Shown: in pieces, positions 26,767 to 35,705 of the stretch | Position numbering within the stretch: the first letter of the stretch is position 1 | Layout: the number at the start of each line of letters is the position of its first letter | Source: Pseudonocardia cypriaca | GTDB lineage: Bacteria; Actinomycetota; Actinomycetes; Mycobacteriales; Pseudonocardiaceae | Reading direction: 5' to 3' | DNA: 64,000 bases | Assembly (NCBI RefSeq): GCF_006717045.1 | Contig: NZ_VFPH01000003.1 | Span: 372,001 to 436,000 of the forward strand | Notes under the pieces: generated by a model | What the model was told of the DNA's origin: nothing | Seen by the model: only the letters and a program-made list of their open reading frames with translations | Databases searched by the model: none | Position numbers and translations under genes: made by a program

Positions 26767-28050
26767 TCAGGCCGGGGGCCCCTCGAAGGCGTCGGCCACC
26801 GCGGCCGCGACCTCCAGCAGCGCGAGGCGGGTGGCCGGCTCCAGCCGATCGAGGTCCACCTCGGCGCCCTCCTCGAGGTGGGCGTCGAACGGGACCCGGG
26901 TCACGGTGCGGCAGCGCGCCGCGAAGTGCTCTGCCACCTTCCCGAGATCCACCCCGCCCGCCGAGCGGTGCACGCAGTTGATCACTGCGACGGAGTTCTT
27001 CACCAGGTCGCCGTGGCCGTGCGCGTCCAGCCAGTCCATCGTGGCCGACGCGCTGCGCGCCCCGTCGATCGAACCGGACGACACGATGATCAGCTGATCG
27101 GCGAGCCCGAGCACGCCGTACATCGCCGAGTGCATGAGTCCGGTGCCGCAGTCGGTGAGCACGATGTTGTAGAAGTGCTCCAGCAGGGTGACGGTGCGGC
27201 GGTAGTCGTCCTCGCTGAACGCCTCCGACACCGCGGGGTCCTGCTCGCTCGCCAGCACCTCGAGGCGCGAGGGACCCTGTGAGGTGTACGCGCGCACGTC
27301 GCTGTAGCGCCGCACCCGCTGCGCGTCGCGCAGCAGGTTGCGCACGGTGGCACTGGTCTCGAGCGGGATCTTCTGGCTGAGCGTGCCGCGGTCGGGGTTG
27401 GCGTCGACCGCCACCACCCGGTCGCCGCGCAGCGAGGCGAACGTGGCGCCGAGCGTGGCGGTGACCGTGGTCTTGCCGACGCCGCCCTTGAGGCTGAGGA
27501 CCGCGATCTTGTAGCAGCCGAGCAGGGGGCGGTTGACCCGCGCCGTCAGCTCCCGCTTGCGGATGTCGGCCGGGCTCTCGCCGGGGTTGATCAGGCGCCC
27601 GGACAGGAGGTAGACGGCCCGCCGCCAGCCGGACTGCGGGGGCCTGCGCGTGGGCGTCAGCACCCGCGCGGTGGCCAGGTCCGGGCTGGCAGCGCGACCG
27701 CTGCGGGCGCGCTGCGCCTCCTGGGCGGCCACGGCGCCGGGGTCGACCCAGCGTGCGGTGCCGCGGGGCGGGGTGCGGGGCCCCGCGGGTGGCACCTCTG
27801 CGGGCGGGTCCGCCACGCGGCCGTCGACCCGCAGGAGGTCGTTGGGCATGGTCCGGTCGCCCACACCGGGCTCGTCCGAGCCGGGCGGGTCGAGGTCGGG
27901 GTCGGAGCGCGGTGCGGGCGGCTCAGGCGCGACCGGCGTCGGCGCGGCTCGGGAGGCAGAAGGGGTGGTGGCGCCCCAGCGCTCGCGGACGTACCGGCCC
28001 ACGGAGCCGTCGGGGAAGTCCCGATCGTCACTGGTTTGACGCTCTGTCAT
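26767..28050 (-). CDS. MinD/ParA-like ATPase with long disordered N-terminus (EspI-like)
   Basis: 427-residue P-loop ATPase. Residues 1-140 are Pro/Asp/Arg-rich and low complexity; the deviant Walker A KGGVGKTT is at 188-195, with AVDANPDRGTLS and VLTDCGTGLMHSAMYG further on. It resembles actinobacterial ParA-like proteins related to EspI of mycobacterial type VII secretion, but no secretion genes are near. It is the last gene after ccsB, as Rv0530 is in M. tuberculosis (from memory). Role unknown; perhaps positioning or regulation of a membrane complex. Confidence 0.85.
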   Translation of the reverse strand: MTERQTSDDRDFPDGSVGRYVRERWGATTPSASRAAPTPVAPEPPAPRSDPDLDPPGSDEPGVGDRTMPNDLLRVDGRVADPPAEVPPAGPRTPPRGTARWVDPGAVAAQEAQRARSGRAASPDLATARVLTPTRRPPQSGWRRAVYLLSGRLINPGESPADIRKRELTARVNRPLLGCYKIAVLSLKGGVGKTTVTATLGATFASLRGDRVVAVDANPDRGTLSQKIPLETSATVRNLLRDAQRVRRYSDVRAYTSQGPSRLEVLASEQDPAVSEAFSEDDYRRTVTLLEHFYNIVLTDCGTGLMHSAMYGVLGLADQLIIVSSGSIDGARSASATMDWLDAHGHGDLVKNSVAVINCVHRSAGGVDLGKVAEHFAARCRTVTRVPFDAHLEEGAEVDLDRLEPATRLALLEVAAAVADAFEGPPA

Positions 28051-28166
28051 CAGTACATCCCACCGAGCGCATCGAGTCGACCGCCGAACCCCCACACGGA
28101 CGCCGACGGTAGTCGGCCGAATGCCCGGGGTCGAGGCGCGGCCGGGTGGCGGCGTGTCACTCGGCG

Positions 28167-29081
28167 TCAGCCCACCCCGGCGTACGAGTGCAGACCGGCG
28201 ACGACCATGTTGATGAAGAAGAGGTTGAAGATGATCGTAGCGAAGCCGGCGACGTTCACCCACGCCGCCCGACCGGTGCGCCAGCCCGCTGTCGCCCGCG
28301 CGTGCAGGTAAGCCGCGTAGATCACCCAGGAGACGAACGCAACCGTCTCCTTCGGGTCCCAGCCCCAGAACCGGCCCCAGGCCGCCTCCGCCCAGATCGC
28401 CCCGGTGATGATCGCGAACGTGAACAGCGGGAACGCGACGATCGTGACGCGGTAGGCGAGGCGGTCGAGCGCATCGGCGGCCGGCAGCTTCTCGGCGACC
28501 GGGTCGAGCCAACCCGAACGGCGCAGCAGGAACAGCAGGCTGGCAACACCCGAGAAGATCAGCAGTCCGGACGAGATGCTGATCGTGCTGACGTGGATGC
28601 TCATCCAGTACGAACGCAGCGGCGGCACCACGGGCCCCGCGGGCGCGTAGAGCACCGACCCGGCCAGTGCCATCAGCACGAGCACCGGGAACAGCACGAA
28701 CGGTCCCGCAGGCCGCACCACGGGCGAGCGGCGCAGCACGACCAGCCACGTGACGACCGCCGCGAGGCAGATCGCCGCGATGAACTCGTACATGTTGCCC
28801 ATCGGCCACCGCTCGGCCGCGATCCCGCGGGTGGCGATCGACGCGAGCTGCAGCGCCGCACCGAGCACGGTCAGCGCGACGGCCATCCGGCCGAACCGCT
28901 CGGGGCGGTTGCGCACGGGCTCACCCGCGGGCGCATCGTCCGCTTCGGCTGCGCCGACCAGCACGGGCACTTTCGCCCGACCCGCCGCGAACTCGACGGC
29001 GTGGAAGATCATCGCCAGCGCGTAGATCCCCGCGGCCGCCACGAAGAGGCGGTCGCTGAAGGTCGCGAGTTCGACGAGCAT
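28167..29081 (-). CDS. ccsB: Cytochrome c biogenesis protein CcsB (ResC/CcsA-like)
   Basis: 304-residue multi-pass membrane protein of system II cytochrome c maturation. About eight membrane segments; the heme-binding tryptophan-rich loop WGRFWGWDPKE is at 235-245. With ResB it carries heme across the membrane and attaches it to apocytochromes. Its ATG overlaps the resB stop (TGATG). A 116-nt gap follows before the ParA-like gene. Confidence 0.95.
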   Translation of the reverse strand: MLVELATFSDRLFVAAAGIYALAMIFHAVEFAAGRAKVPVLVGAAEADDAPAGEPVRNRPERFGRMAVALTVLGAALQLASIATRGIAAERWPMGNMYEFIAAICLAAVVTWLVVLRRSPVVRPAGPFVLFPVLVLMALAGSVLYAPAGPVVPPLRSYWMSIHVSTISISSGLLIFSGVASLLFLLRRSGWLDPVAEKLPAADALDRLAYRVTIVAFPLFTFAIITGAIWAEAAWGRFWGWDPKETVAFVSWVIYAAYLHARATAGWRTGRAAWVNVAGFATIIFNLFFINMVVAGLHSYAGVG

Positions 29082-30694
29082 CAGTCCTCCGGTGATTTCA
29101 GCAGGTCCGCGCGCAAGCGGTCGAACTCCTCGCCGTAGCCCGCGCGGTCGGTGCGGGCCAGCCCGCCGAGCTCGACGACGGTGCGGGCGCCGTCCTCGGC
29201 CGGCGTGAGCCGAGCCCAGAACCGGCGCCTGCGGATCGTCAGCGAGAGGCCGAGGCCGCCGAGCAGGAGCACGGCGAACACGAGCACGGCCTCCTGGCCC
29301 GGGTCGTAGCTGATCTGCAGGTACGCCCAGTTCTGCACGCCGTCGAAGCGGACGACGGTGCCGTCGTCGAGGGTGAGCGACCCGCCGGGCACCAGGTTGG
29401 CCCGCGCCACCCGGGTGAGAGCACCCGAGTCGACCATGCGCTGGTCCACCTGGAAGATCGACTGCCCGCGGCCGTCGTCGAGCCCGAGGTCACCGCGCAG
29501 CACGTCGACCGCGACCTCGGGGGCCAGCAGGGCCGGGAACACGGAGGTGACGACGTCCCCGCCGGACGACGTGGGGGCGAACAGGCCAGTGACGGCGAGC
29601 TGGGAGGTGCGCCGCTTCTCGTCGTCGGTGACGCCCGGCGGCTCGAACTTCGTGGCGCCCTCCGACAGCAGGGTCGCCTGGTCCACCGGCCGCCACTGGA
29701 TCTCGCCCGTGCGCTGCTGCCCGTCCGGCCACGTCACGGTGAAGCGCGGCGCGTACCCGTGGCCGAGCAGGTAGACGCGGTTGCCGTCGACCCGCAGGGG
29801 GTCGTTGACCTCCAGCTCGTGGGTGCGCCACTGGTCGACGCCCGCTTCGACGTCCTCAGCGCTCTGGTAGGACAGCGAGCCGCGGAAGCTGTCGGCCTGC
29901 CCGTTCGGCAGGAAGTCCGCCTGGAAGTCGTCGAGCCGCACGCAGAACGGGGTGAGGTCGGTGCCGTCGACGCGCAGGCCTGCGCGGAAAGTGTCGTAGC
30001 CGAGGATGCCGGTGTTGCAGAACTGGCCGCCGCCCGACATGACGATGACCTGGCCCTCGTAGCCGAAGAGCTTGCCGGCCGCGAAGCCGATGAGCAGGCC
30101 GATCAGGCTCAGGTGGAACAGCAGGTTGCCGGCCTCGCGCAGGTAGCCCTTCTCCGCGGAGACCGTGCGTCCCTCCCCGTCCGGCCGCTCGACGCGCCGC
30201 CAGCCGCGCAACCGGGAGCGGACGCGCTCGGCGGCCTCGTCGATGCCGACGTCGAGGGTGGCGCTCGCGTGGTGCGGCATCCGCGCCAGGTTGCGCGGGG
30301 TGACCACCGGTTCGGCCCGCATCGCCCCGACGTGCTCGAGGGTGCGCGGCAGCACGCAGCCGATCAGCGAGATCATCAGCAGCAGGTAGATCGCGGCGAA
30401 CCACGGCGCGGCGAACAGGTCGAAGAACCCGAGCCGGTCGAGCGTGGGCGCGAGCCACGGGTAGTCGGCGAAGTACTGGTCGACGAGCCGCTGGTTGAGC
30501 GACCGCTGCGGCAGCAGGGCACCCGGCAGGGCGGCGAGCGCCAGCAGGAAGAGCAGCACCAGCGCGGTACGCATCGAGGTGAGCCCGCGCCACGTGTTGC
30601 GCAGCACCGCCCACACCCCCGCGAGTCGCGGTGCCGGTGCACGCGAGTCGCGCTCCGGGCGCGCGCGAGTCGGGCTGTCGGTGGGCGCGGCCAT
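29081..30694 (-). CDS. resB: Cytochrome c biogenesis protein ResB (Ccs1)
   Basis: 537-residue membrane protein. Membrane segments lie near residues 40-60, 95-115, 190-215 and at the C-terminus (about 470-490), with a large extracytoplasmic domain between, as usual for ResB. It works with CcsB in heme delivery. The first 25 residues (TDSPTRARPERDSRAPAPR) are encoded by the CGCGAGTCGC repeat cluster, so either the repeat entered the gene or the true start is a GTG further in (before WAVLRNTWRGLTS). The ATG used directly follows the ccdA stop. Confidence 0.93.
   Translation of the reverse strand: MAAPTDSPTRARPERDSRAPAPRLAGVWAVLRNTWRGLTSMRTALVLLFLLALAALPGALLPQRSLNQRLVDQYFADYPWLAPTLDRLGFFDLFAAPWFAAIYLLLMISLIGCVLPRTLEHVGAMRAEPVVTPRNLARMPHHASATLDVGIDEAAERVRSRLRGWRRVERPDGEGRTVSAEKGYLREAGNLLFHLSLIGLLIGFAAGKLFGYEGQVIVMSGGGQFCNTGILGYDTFRAGLRVDGTDLTPFCVRLDDFQADFLPNGQADSFRGSLSYQSAEDVEAGVDQWRTHELEVNDPLRVDGNRVYLLGHGYAPRFTVTWPDGQQRTGEIQWRPVDQATLLSEGATKFEPPGVTDDEKRRTSQLAVTGLFAPTSSGGDVVTSVFPALLAPEVAVDVLRGDLGLDDGRGQSIFQVDQRMVDSGALTRVARANLVPGGSLTLDDGTVVRFDGVQNWAYLQISYDPGQEAVLVFAVLLLGGLGLSLTIRRRRFWARLTPAEDGARTVVELGGLARTDRAGYGEEFDRLRADLLKSPED
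30620..30674. repeat. GCGACTCGCG repeat cluster B, inside the resB 5' end
   Basis: Three units of CGCGAGTCG (30620, 30642 and 30665 regions) spaced about 21-23 nt, separated by GTGCCGGTGCA and CTCCGGGCG spacers also present in cluster A. It lies within the first codons of resB in an unbroken reading frame. Confidence 0.75.
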
Positions 30695-31471
30695 CTACAG
30701 CACCGGGACGAAGCCGGCGATGGACACCTGCAGCCGGGCCAGCAGGTCGCCCCACAGCCCGGTGACCAGGAGGACCCCGACCGCCACCATCAACGTCCCG
30801 CCCGCGAGCTGGATCGCGCGGGTGTGGCGGCGCAGCCAGCCGAGCGCCCGCACGGCCCGGGAGGCACCCAGCGCGATGAGCACGAACGGCAGCCCGAGGC
30901 CCGCGCAGTAGGCGACCGTGAGCACGACGCCGCGCAGCGAGCCACCGCCGGTGCCCGCCGCAACCGCGACGACGCCCGCGAGCGTCGGCCCGATGCACGG
31001 CACCCACCCGAGACCGAAGACCGCACCCAGCAGCGGCGCGCCCCAGACCCCGGCCCGCGGCACCCAGTGCACCCGCTTCTCCCGCTGGAGCACGGGCACG
31101 AGCCCGACGAACGCGAGCCCCATCACGATCATCACGACGCCGCCCGCCCGCTGCAGCAGGGCCTCGTTGGCCACGAGCGCGTCGGCGAGCCAGACGACGC
31201 CGGTGAGGATCGCGCCGAAGACGACCGTGAAGCCCGCGACGAAGAGCGCGGCCGCCCCGGCGACCCGGAACCGGCCGGACCGCCGCTCCTCGGCCTCGGC
31301 GGGCGTGGCCGGCGGGGCGTCGGCGCCGACGAGCCCGGCGAGGTAGGCCAGGTAGCCCGGGACGAGCGGGACCACGCAGGGCGACGCGAAGCTCACCGCG
31401 CCGGCCAGAACGGCCACGGCGGCGGCGAGCAGCAGCGGTCCGGAGACCGCGAGCGTCGTCGAGGGGTCCAT
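30695..31471 (-). CDS. ccdA: Thiol-disulfide transporter CcdA
   Basis: 258-residue membrane protein with six segments that carries electrons from cytoplasmic thioredoxin to outside ResA. The two redox Cys are Cys32 (SFASPCVVPLVPGY) and Cys159 (GWVPCIGPTLAG). Directly followed by resB without a gap. Starts at ATG 31471; the start is 125 nt downstream of resA with repeat cluster C in between, so it may have its own promoter or a processed transcript. Confidence 0.95.
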   Translation of the reverse strand: MDPSTTLAVSGPLLLAAAVAVLAGAVSFASPCVVPLVPGYLAYLAGLVGADAPPATPAEAEERRSGRFRVAGAAALFVAGFTVVFGAILTGVVWLADALVANEALLQRAGGVVMIVMGLAFVGLVPVLQREKRVHWVPRAGVWGAPLLGAVFGLGWVPCIGPTLAGVVAVAAGTGGGSLRGVVLTVAYCAGLGLPFVLIALGASRAVRALGWLRRHTRAIQLAGGTLMVAVGVLLVTGLWGDLLARLQVSIAGFVPVL

Positions 31472-31531
31472 CACCCAAGAGGGTAGGCCGCGTGCTAGTG
31501 CGCGCCCGCACCGGGTTCTACAAGATGTAGT

Positions 31532-31585
31532 GGATGCACCCGGACCGCGACTCGCGTGCATCCGCAGCGCGACTCGCGGATGTGG
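31532..31585. repeat. GCGACTCGCG repeat cluster C
   Basis: Two GCGACTCGCG units (31547 and 31570 regions) plus the inverted repeat GGATGCA (31532-31538) and TGCATCC (31557-31563), which can form a hairpin. It lies between resA and ccdA and may limit read-through in the operon. Confidence 0.75.
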
Positions 31586-31595
31586 GGAGCTCGGG

Positions 31596-32174
31596 TCAGG
31601 GGGCCGGGGCGGGCTCTGCCTGCAGGCGCTCGACGAGCGGCATCAGCTCCGGCACGCGGACCACCGTCAGGAACACCGCAGCCACCCGGTGCTGCCGGTC
31701 GAGCACCAGCGTGGACGGCACGGTGTTGCGCGGGTAGCCGCTGAGGCGGGCCAGTGCCCGACCGGGCGGATCGAAGATCGAGTCGAACGTGACGCCCCGG
31801 TCGCGGATGAAGTCGGCGGCCGCCTGACGCTCGTCCCGGACGTCGATGCCGAGCACCGCGGCGCCGGTCTGCTCCTGCACGAACTGCAGCCCCGGCATCT
31901 CCTCCCGGCACGGGCCGCACCACGAGCCCCAGATGTTGACGACCACGACCTTGCCGGCGTGGTCGTCGAGGCCGACGGTGGCGCCGTCGTGCAGGAGGCT
32001 GTCGCCCGAGATGCCGCCGACGGTGCCGCGGCTCTCCGGCGGGTCGTAGAGGATCGTCGTCTGCCCGCCCGGCGCGACGAACTGGAAGTCACCGCCGGTG
32101 GCGACCGCCTCCTTCGTGGAGGAGCAGCCTGCGAGGAACAACGCGGCGAGTGCGACCGCGAGGAGGCGGATCAT
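31596..32174 (-). CDS. resA: Thioredoxin-like lipoprotein ResA/TlpA
   Basis: 192-residue exported thiol reductase. Lipobox LAGC with Cys17; the redox motif WCGPC at Cys86 and Cys89; fold otherwise of the TlpA type. It reduces the CxxCH motif of apocytochrome c before heme attachment, taking electrons from CcdA. ATG 32174 overlaps the stop of the phosphatase gene (ATGA). Confidence 0.93.
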   Translation of the reverse strand: MIRLLAVALAALFLAGCSSTKEAVATGGDFQFVAPGGQTTILYDPPESRGTVGGISGDSLLHDGATVGLDDHAGKVVVVNIWGSWCGPCREEMPGLQFVQEQTGAAVLGIDVRDERQAAADFIRDRGVTFDSIFDPPGRALARLSGYPRNTVPSTLVLDRQHRVAAVFLTVVRVPELMPLVERLQAEPAPAP

Positions 32175-32806
32175 GCGCCCGTTCGCCTCGGGTCGCTTGC
32201 CCCAGCGGGCTCGGTGTACTGCAGCTGCGTGAGCTCGGTGCCGGTGAACACGAGCGAGGTGAGCGACGCCAGCGCGCACTGCCTGCGCCGCGGGTCGTGC
32301 CATAGCCGCTGCCCGGAGACGAACCGCCGCAGCGTCCAGATCGGCAGCTGGTGCGACACGCACACCGCCTCGTGCCCCTCGGCGAGCGCCCGCGCCCGGT
32401 GGACGGCGGCGAGCATGCGGTGCGCGATCTGCAGGTACGGCTCCCCCCACGAGGGGGTGAACGGGTCGCGAAGCAGCGGCCAGTGGCGTGGGCTGCGCAG
32501 GGCGCCGCCCCCGACCGACACGGTCTTGCCCTCGAACCGGTTGTCGGCCTCCAGCAGCCCGTCCTCCGTCAGCACCTCGAGGCCGTGGAGCGCCGCGATC
32601 GGGGCGGCCGTCTCCTGCGCGCGCTCGAGCGGGGAGGCCAGCACGGTCGTCACGTCGGCGTCGGCGAGCGCCTTCGCGACGATCTCGGCCTGGTTGCGAC
32701 CGTTCTCGGACAGGTGGAAGCCGGGCAGCCGGCCGTACAGGATCGCGGTGGGGTTGTGGACCTCGCCGTGGCGCAGCAGGTGGACGACCGTGCGCTCGCC
32801 GGTCAT
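32171..32806 (-). CDS. Histidine phosphatase family protein
   Basis: 211-residue phosphoglycerate-mutase-like phosphatase. The catalytic His is in LLRHGEVHNP; the second conserved pieces are SPLERAQETAAPI and the late His in AVCVSHQLPI. No known substrate. It sits between hemL and resA with ATGA overlaps on both sides, the same place as Rv0525 in M. tuberculosis (from memory), so a conserved link to heme or cytochrome c formation is likely but unproven. Confidence 0.9.
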   Translation of the reverse strand: MTGERTVVHLLRHGEVHNPTAILYGRLPGFHLSENGRNQAEIVAKALADADVTTVLASPLERAQETAAPIAALHGLEVLTEDGLLEADNRFEGKTVSVGGGALRSPRHWPLLRDPFTPSWGEPYLQIAHRMLAAVHRARALAEGHEAVCVSHQLPIWTLRRFVSGQRLWHDPRRRQCALASLTSLVFTGTELTQLQYTEPAGASDPRRTGA

Positions 32807-34155
32807 TGCGCGGCCTCGGTGGGTGGGGTCGCCGTGGCCGCGGCCTTCGCCGCAGCCGGGAGCGCGTCGGCGATGACCTGCCAGGTGTCGTCGTCGAGCG
32901 CAGCGGAGACGAACCACGCCTCGAACGCGCTCGGCGGCGCGTACACGCCGCGGTCGAGCAGCGCGTGGAAGAAGCCGGGGAACCGCCAGGTGGCGGCGGC
33001 CTGGGCGCCCGCGTAGTCGTGCACCTCGTCGTCGGTGAAGAACACCGAGACCAGGTTGCCCGCGAACTGGACCCGGTGCGGTACGCCCTCGGCCTTCAGC
33101 GCGTCGCCGATCAGGCCGCCCAACCGCGCCGAATTCGCGTCGAGCGCCGCGTAGACCTCCGCGTCGGCCAGGCGCAGGGTCGCGAGACCGGCGGCGACGG
33201 CGACGGGGTTCCCGGAGAGCGTGCCGGCCTGGTAGACGGGGCCCGCCGGGGCGAGGTAGCTCATGTACGCCGCGGGGCCGCCGAACGCCGCGGCGGGCAG
33301 GCCGCCGGACATGACCTTGCCGAACGTGTAGAGGTCGCCCGCGACGCCGTCCAGGCCGAACCACCCGGAGGCGGACACGCGGAACCCGGTCATCACCTCG
33401 TCGACCACCAGCAGCGCACCGGCCTCGTGGCAGATGTCGCGCAGCCCCGCGTTGAAGCCGGGGCGCGGGGCGATCGCGCCCATGTTGCCCGCGGCGGCCT
33501 CGGTGATGACGCACGCGATCTCGGCGCCGCGCTCGGCGAAGACCGCCCGCACCGCGTCGAGGTCGTTGTACGGGAGCACGATCGTGTCGGCGGCCTGCGC
33601 GCCGGTGACGCCGGGGCTGGTGGGCAGGCCGAGCGTGGCCACCCCGGAGCCGGCCTGGGCGAGGAGCGCGTCGACGTGCCCGTGGTAGCAGCCCGCGAAC
33701 TTGACGATGCCGCGGCGGCCGGTGATCCCGCGCGCCAGCCGGATCGCGCTCATCGTGGCCTCGGTGCCGGAGTTGACCAGCCGCACCTGCTCCACCGGTT
33801 CGACCCGGCCGATGATCTCCTCGGCCAGCTCCACCTCGGCGGGCGTCGGCGCCCCGAACGACAGACCCTGCCCGGCGGCCGAGCGCACCGCGTCGACCAC
33901 AGCGGGGTGCGCGTGCCCGAGGATCATCGGACCCCACGAGCTGACGAGGTCGACGTAGCGGTTGCCGTCGGCGTCGGTGAGCCACGGGCCCGACGCGGAC
34001 ACGATGAACCGCGGTGTGCCGCCGACCGCGGAGAACGCCCGGACCGGGGAGTTCACCCCGCCGGGGATCGCGGCGGACGCCCTTTCGAACAGGCGGCGCG
34101 AGGCCTCGGTGCGAGCGGCGGCCTCCGGGCCGGACGGGATCGGCGAGCTAGCCAC
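32803..34155 (-). CDS. hemL: Glutamate-1-semialdehyde 2,1-aminomutase
   Basis: 450-residue PLP enzyme that makes 5-aminolevulinate from glutamate-1-semialdehyde, the step after HemA. Motifs: SIPGGVNSPVRAF-like start, NSGTEATMSAIRLAR, CYHGHVDALL, VVDEVMTGFR and the PLP Lys in TFGKVMSGGLP. GTG 34155 chosen; the GTG at 34170 is an alternative. The stop overlaps the phosphatase start. It lies apart from the hemACDB group, separated by two membrane protein genes and hemB. Confidence 0.95.
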   Translation of the reverse strand: MASSPIPSGPEAAARTEASRRLFERASAAIPGGVNSPVRAFSAVGGTPRFIVSASGPWLTDADGNRYVDLVSSWGPMILGHAHPAVVDAVRSAAGQGLSFGAPTPAEVELAEEIIGRVEPVEQVRLVNSGTEATMSAIRLARGITGRRGIVKFAGCYHGHVDALLAQAGSGVATLGLPTSPGVTGAQAADTIVLPYNDLDAVRAVFAERGAEIACVITEAAAGNMGAIAPRPGFNAGLRDICHEAGALLVVDEVMTGFRVSASGWFGLDGVAGDLYTFGKVMSGGLPAAAFGGPAAYMSYLAPAGPVYQAGTLSGNPVAVAAGLATLRLADAEVYAALDANSARLGGLIGDALKAEGVPHRVQFAGNLVSVFFTDDEVHDYAGAQAAATWRFPGFFHALLDRGVYAPPSAFEAWFVSAALDDDTWQVIADALPAAAKAAATATPPTEAAQ

Positions 34156-34207
34156 GAACGCCAGTCTCACATCCGAGCCCCGGGCGGTGTGGCCCGGGAC
34201 CTGCTGT

Positions 34208-35077
34208 CTAGTGCGCGCTCCGGAACCAGCGGCTCGGCTCCGGCAGGAACGTGATGATCGTGCCGCCGACCGAAGCAACCACGACGAGCAGGATGAACAC
34301 CATGCTGCCCGCGTCGCCTCCGGCCCCGCCGAACATGCCGAGCAACATCAGCAGGGTGAACCCGCCCGTCATGATCGTCAGGACGATGCGCGCCCAGTTG
34401 CGCCCCATGAACGTCAGCACGGCGAACAGGACGTAGAGCAGCGCCACCACCAGGATGACGGCCGCACCCCCGCGCAGGGCCGAGACGGCCATCTCCGGGG
34501 TGAGCCCGGCCTGCGCCAGCTGCTCCTCGTACCCGGGTGGGATCGTGTCGGCGTTCAGCGGTGCGGCGACCAGCAGCACCCCGGCCGCGAGGAACGGGAG
34601 CGCGCTGAGGATCAGCAGCACCAGCGACAGGACCATGAGCCCCGGCCGCGAGACCCGGGCGCCGTCGTCCGGACCGAGGCCTGCTGCGTCGCCGCCGAAC
34701 GGGGTGCCGGCGTACTGGCCGGGCTGGCCGTACGGGTTGTACGCCTGCGGCTGGCCGTACTGACCGGGCTGCCCGCCGTACTGGCCGTACTGGCCCGGCT
34801 GCCCGTACTGCGGCTGCTGCTGGGGGTACGGGTTGTACGGAGGCGCCTGGCCGTACCCGGGCGGTGGCTGCTGCCCGTACTGACCGGGCTGGCCGTACTG
34901 CCCCGGCGGCCCGTAGGGCTGCTGCCCGTACTGGCCCGGCTGGGGGTACGGCTGCTGGCCGTACTGCTCCTGCTGGCCCGGTGAACCGGCCTGCCCCGAC
35001 CCCTCGCTCGGCGCAGCGGCGCCCGGCTGGTCATCGGGCCGGTGTGCCCCGCTGTGCGGGTCGGAGGGTGTGCTCAC
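34208..35077 (-). CDS. Membrane protein with Gln/Tyr/Pro-rich repeat N-terminus
   Basis: 289 residues. The first 130 are low complexity with many repeats of YGQ and PGQYGQ, predicted to be disordered and cytoplasmic. The C-terminal half has four membrane segments (for example LVLLILSALPFLAAGVLLV and GAAVILVVALLYVLFAVLTF). The GTG at 35077 gives a plausible start. Such tails are common in actinobacterial membrane proteins and may bind partners or form condensates. It forms a pair with the next gene, which has a similar layout. Function unknown. Confidence 0.8.
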   Translation of the reverse strand: MSTPSDPHSGAHRPDDQPGAAAPSEGSGQAGSPGQQEQYGQQPYPQPGQYGQQPYGPPGQYGQPGQYGQQPPPGYGQAPPYNPYPQQQPQYGQPGQYGQYGGQPGQYGQPQAYNPYGQPGQYAGTPFGGDAAGLGPDDGARVSRPGLMVLSLVLLILSALPFLAAGVLLVAAPLNADTIPPGYEEQLAQAGLTPEMAVSALRGGAAVILVVALLYVLFAVLTFMGRNWARIVLTIMTGGFTLLMLLGMFGGAGGDAGSMVFILLVVVASVGGTIITFLPEPSRWFRSAH

Positions 35078-35119
35078 GGCGTCACCGTAGGTCTGCCGGT
35101 CCGCGACTGTCCACGGGAG

Positions 35120-35614
35120 CTACACGTCCTTGCGCTTGTGGATGTCCTCGGACATCCGCACCACCGCGTAGAAGAACTCGAGCGTGACCCGGAAGAGGAT
35201 CAGGTAGAACAACACGGCGATGCCGCCGCCGATCAGGACGACCAGGCCCAGACCGACGCCCTGGCTGAACCCGGAGATCAAGGCTCCGATGTAGAACAGC
35301 CCGAGCAGGACCATCCCGACGATGTAGAGGATCTTCGTCACGGCCGGGGTGGCGAAGGTGTTGAACTCGAAGTCGAAGAGCGCCGCGAACGGGCTGTTCG
35401 CCTGCCCCTGCGGGCCACCGACTGGCGGCCCGGGCGGCGGGCCGAACGAGCCCGGCTGCCCCGGCTGCCCCGGCTGCGGGTAGCCGCCCCACGCCGGCGG
35501 AGGTTGTTGTTGCTGCTGCCCGAAACCGCCCGGGTAGGCCGGCGGCTGCTGCCCGCCCTGCCAACCCTGCTGGCCGGGCTGGTACTCGCCGGGAGCACCA
35601 GGGTCGTTGCTCAT
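35120..35614 (-). CDS. DUF4282 membrane protein with Gln/Pro-rich N-terminus
   Basis: 164 residues. An N-terminal disordered part (QQGWQGGQQPPAYP, FGQQQQQPPP) is followed by a DUF4282 domain with two membrane segments (residues about 90-115 and 120-145) and the closing motif FFYAVVRMSEDIHKRKD. The family is widespread with no known function. ATG 35614. Same strand as hemB with a 91-nt gap; likely separate or weakly coupled. Confidence 0.85.
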   Translation of the reverse strand: MSNDPGAPGEYQPGQQGWQGGQQPPAYPGGFGQQQQQPPPAWGGYPQPGQPGQPGSFGPPPGPPVGGPQGQANSPFAALFDFEFNTFATPAVTKILYIVGMVLLGLFYIGALISGFSQGVGLGLVVLIGGGIAVLFYLILFRVTLEFFYAVVRMSEDIHKRKDV

Positions 35615-35705
35615 CGCAGTTCCTCCACCTGATCAAGGGCCGTGATCTTAACCCGCGCATCGGTACCGAACCGGTGGCCCCGAGGAACACCCGGTTGCGA
35701 ACCGG

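Noticed and set aside
26767..28050. Plasmid-type parA partition gene
   Set aside because: No parB or parS-like repeats nearby, a long disordered N-terminus, and a conserved position after ccsB point to a chromosomal ParA-like protein.
32488..34254. 588-residue plus-strand frame over hemL and phosphatase
   Set aside because: Shadow of hemL; low-complexity Arg/Gly/Val composition and no Shine-Dalgarno.
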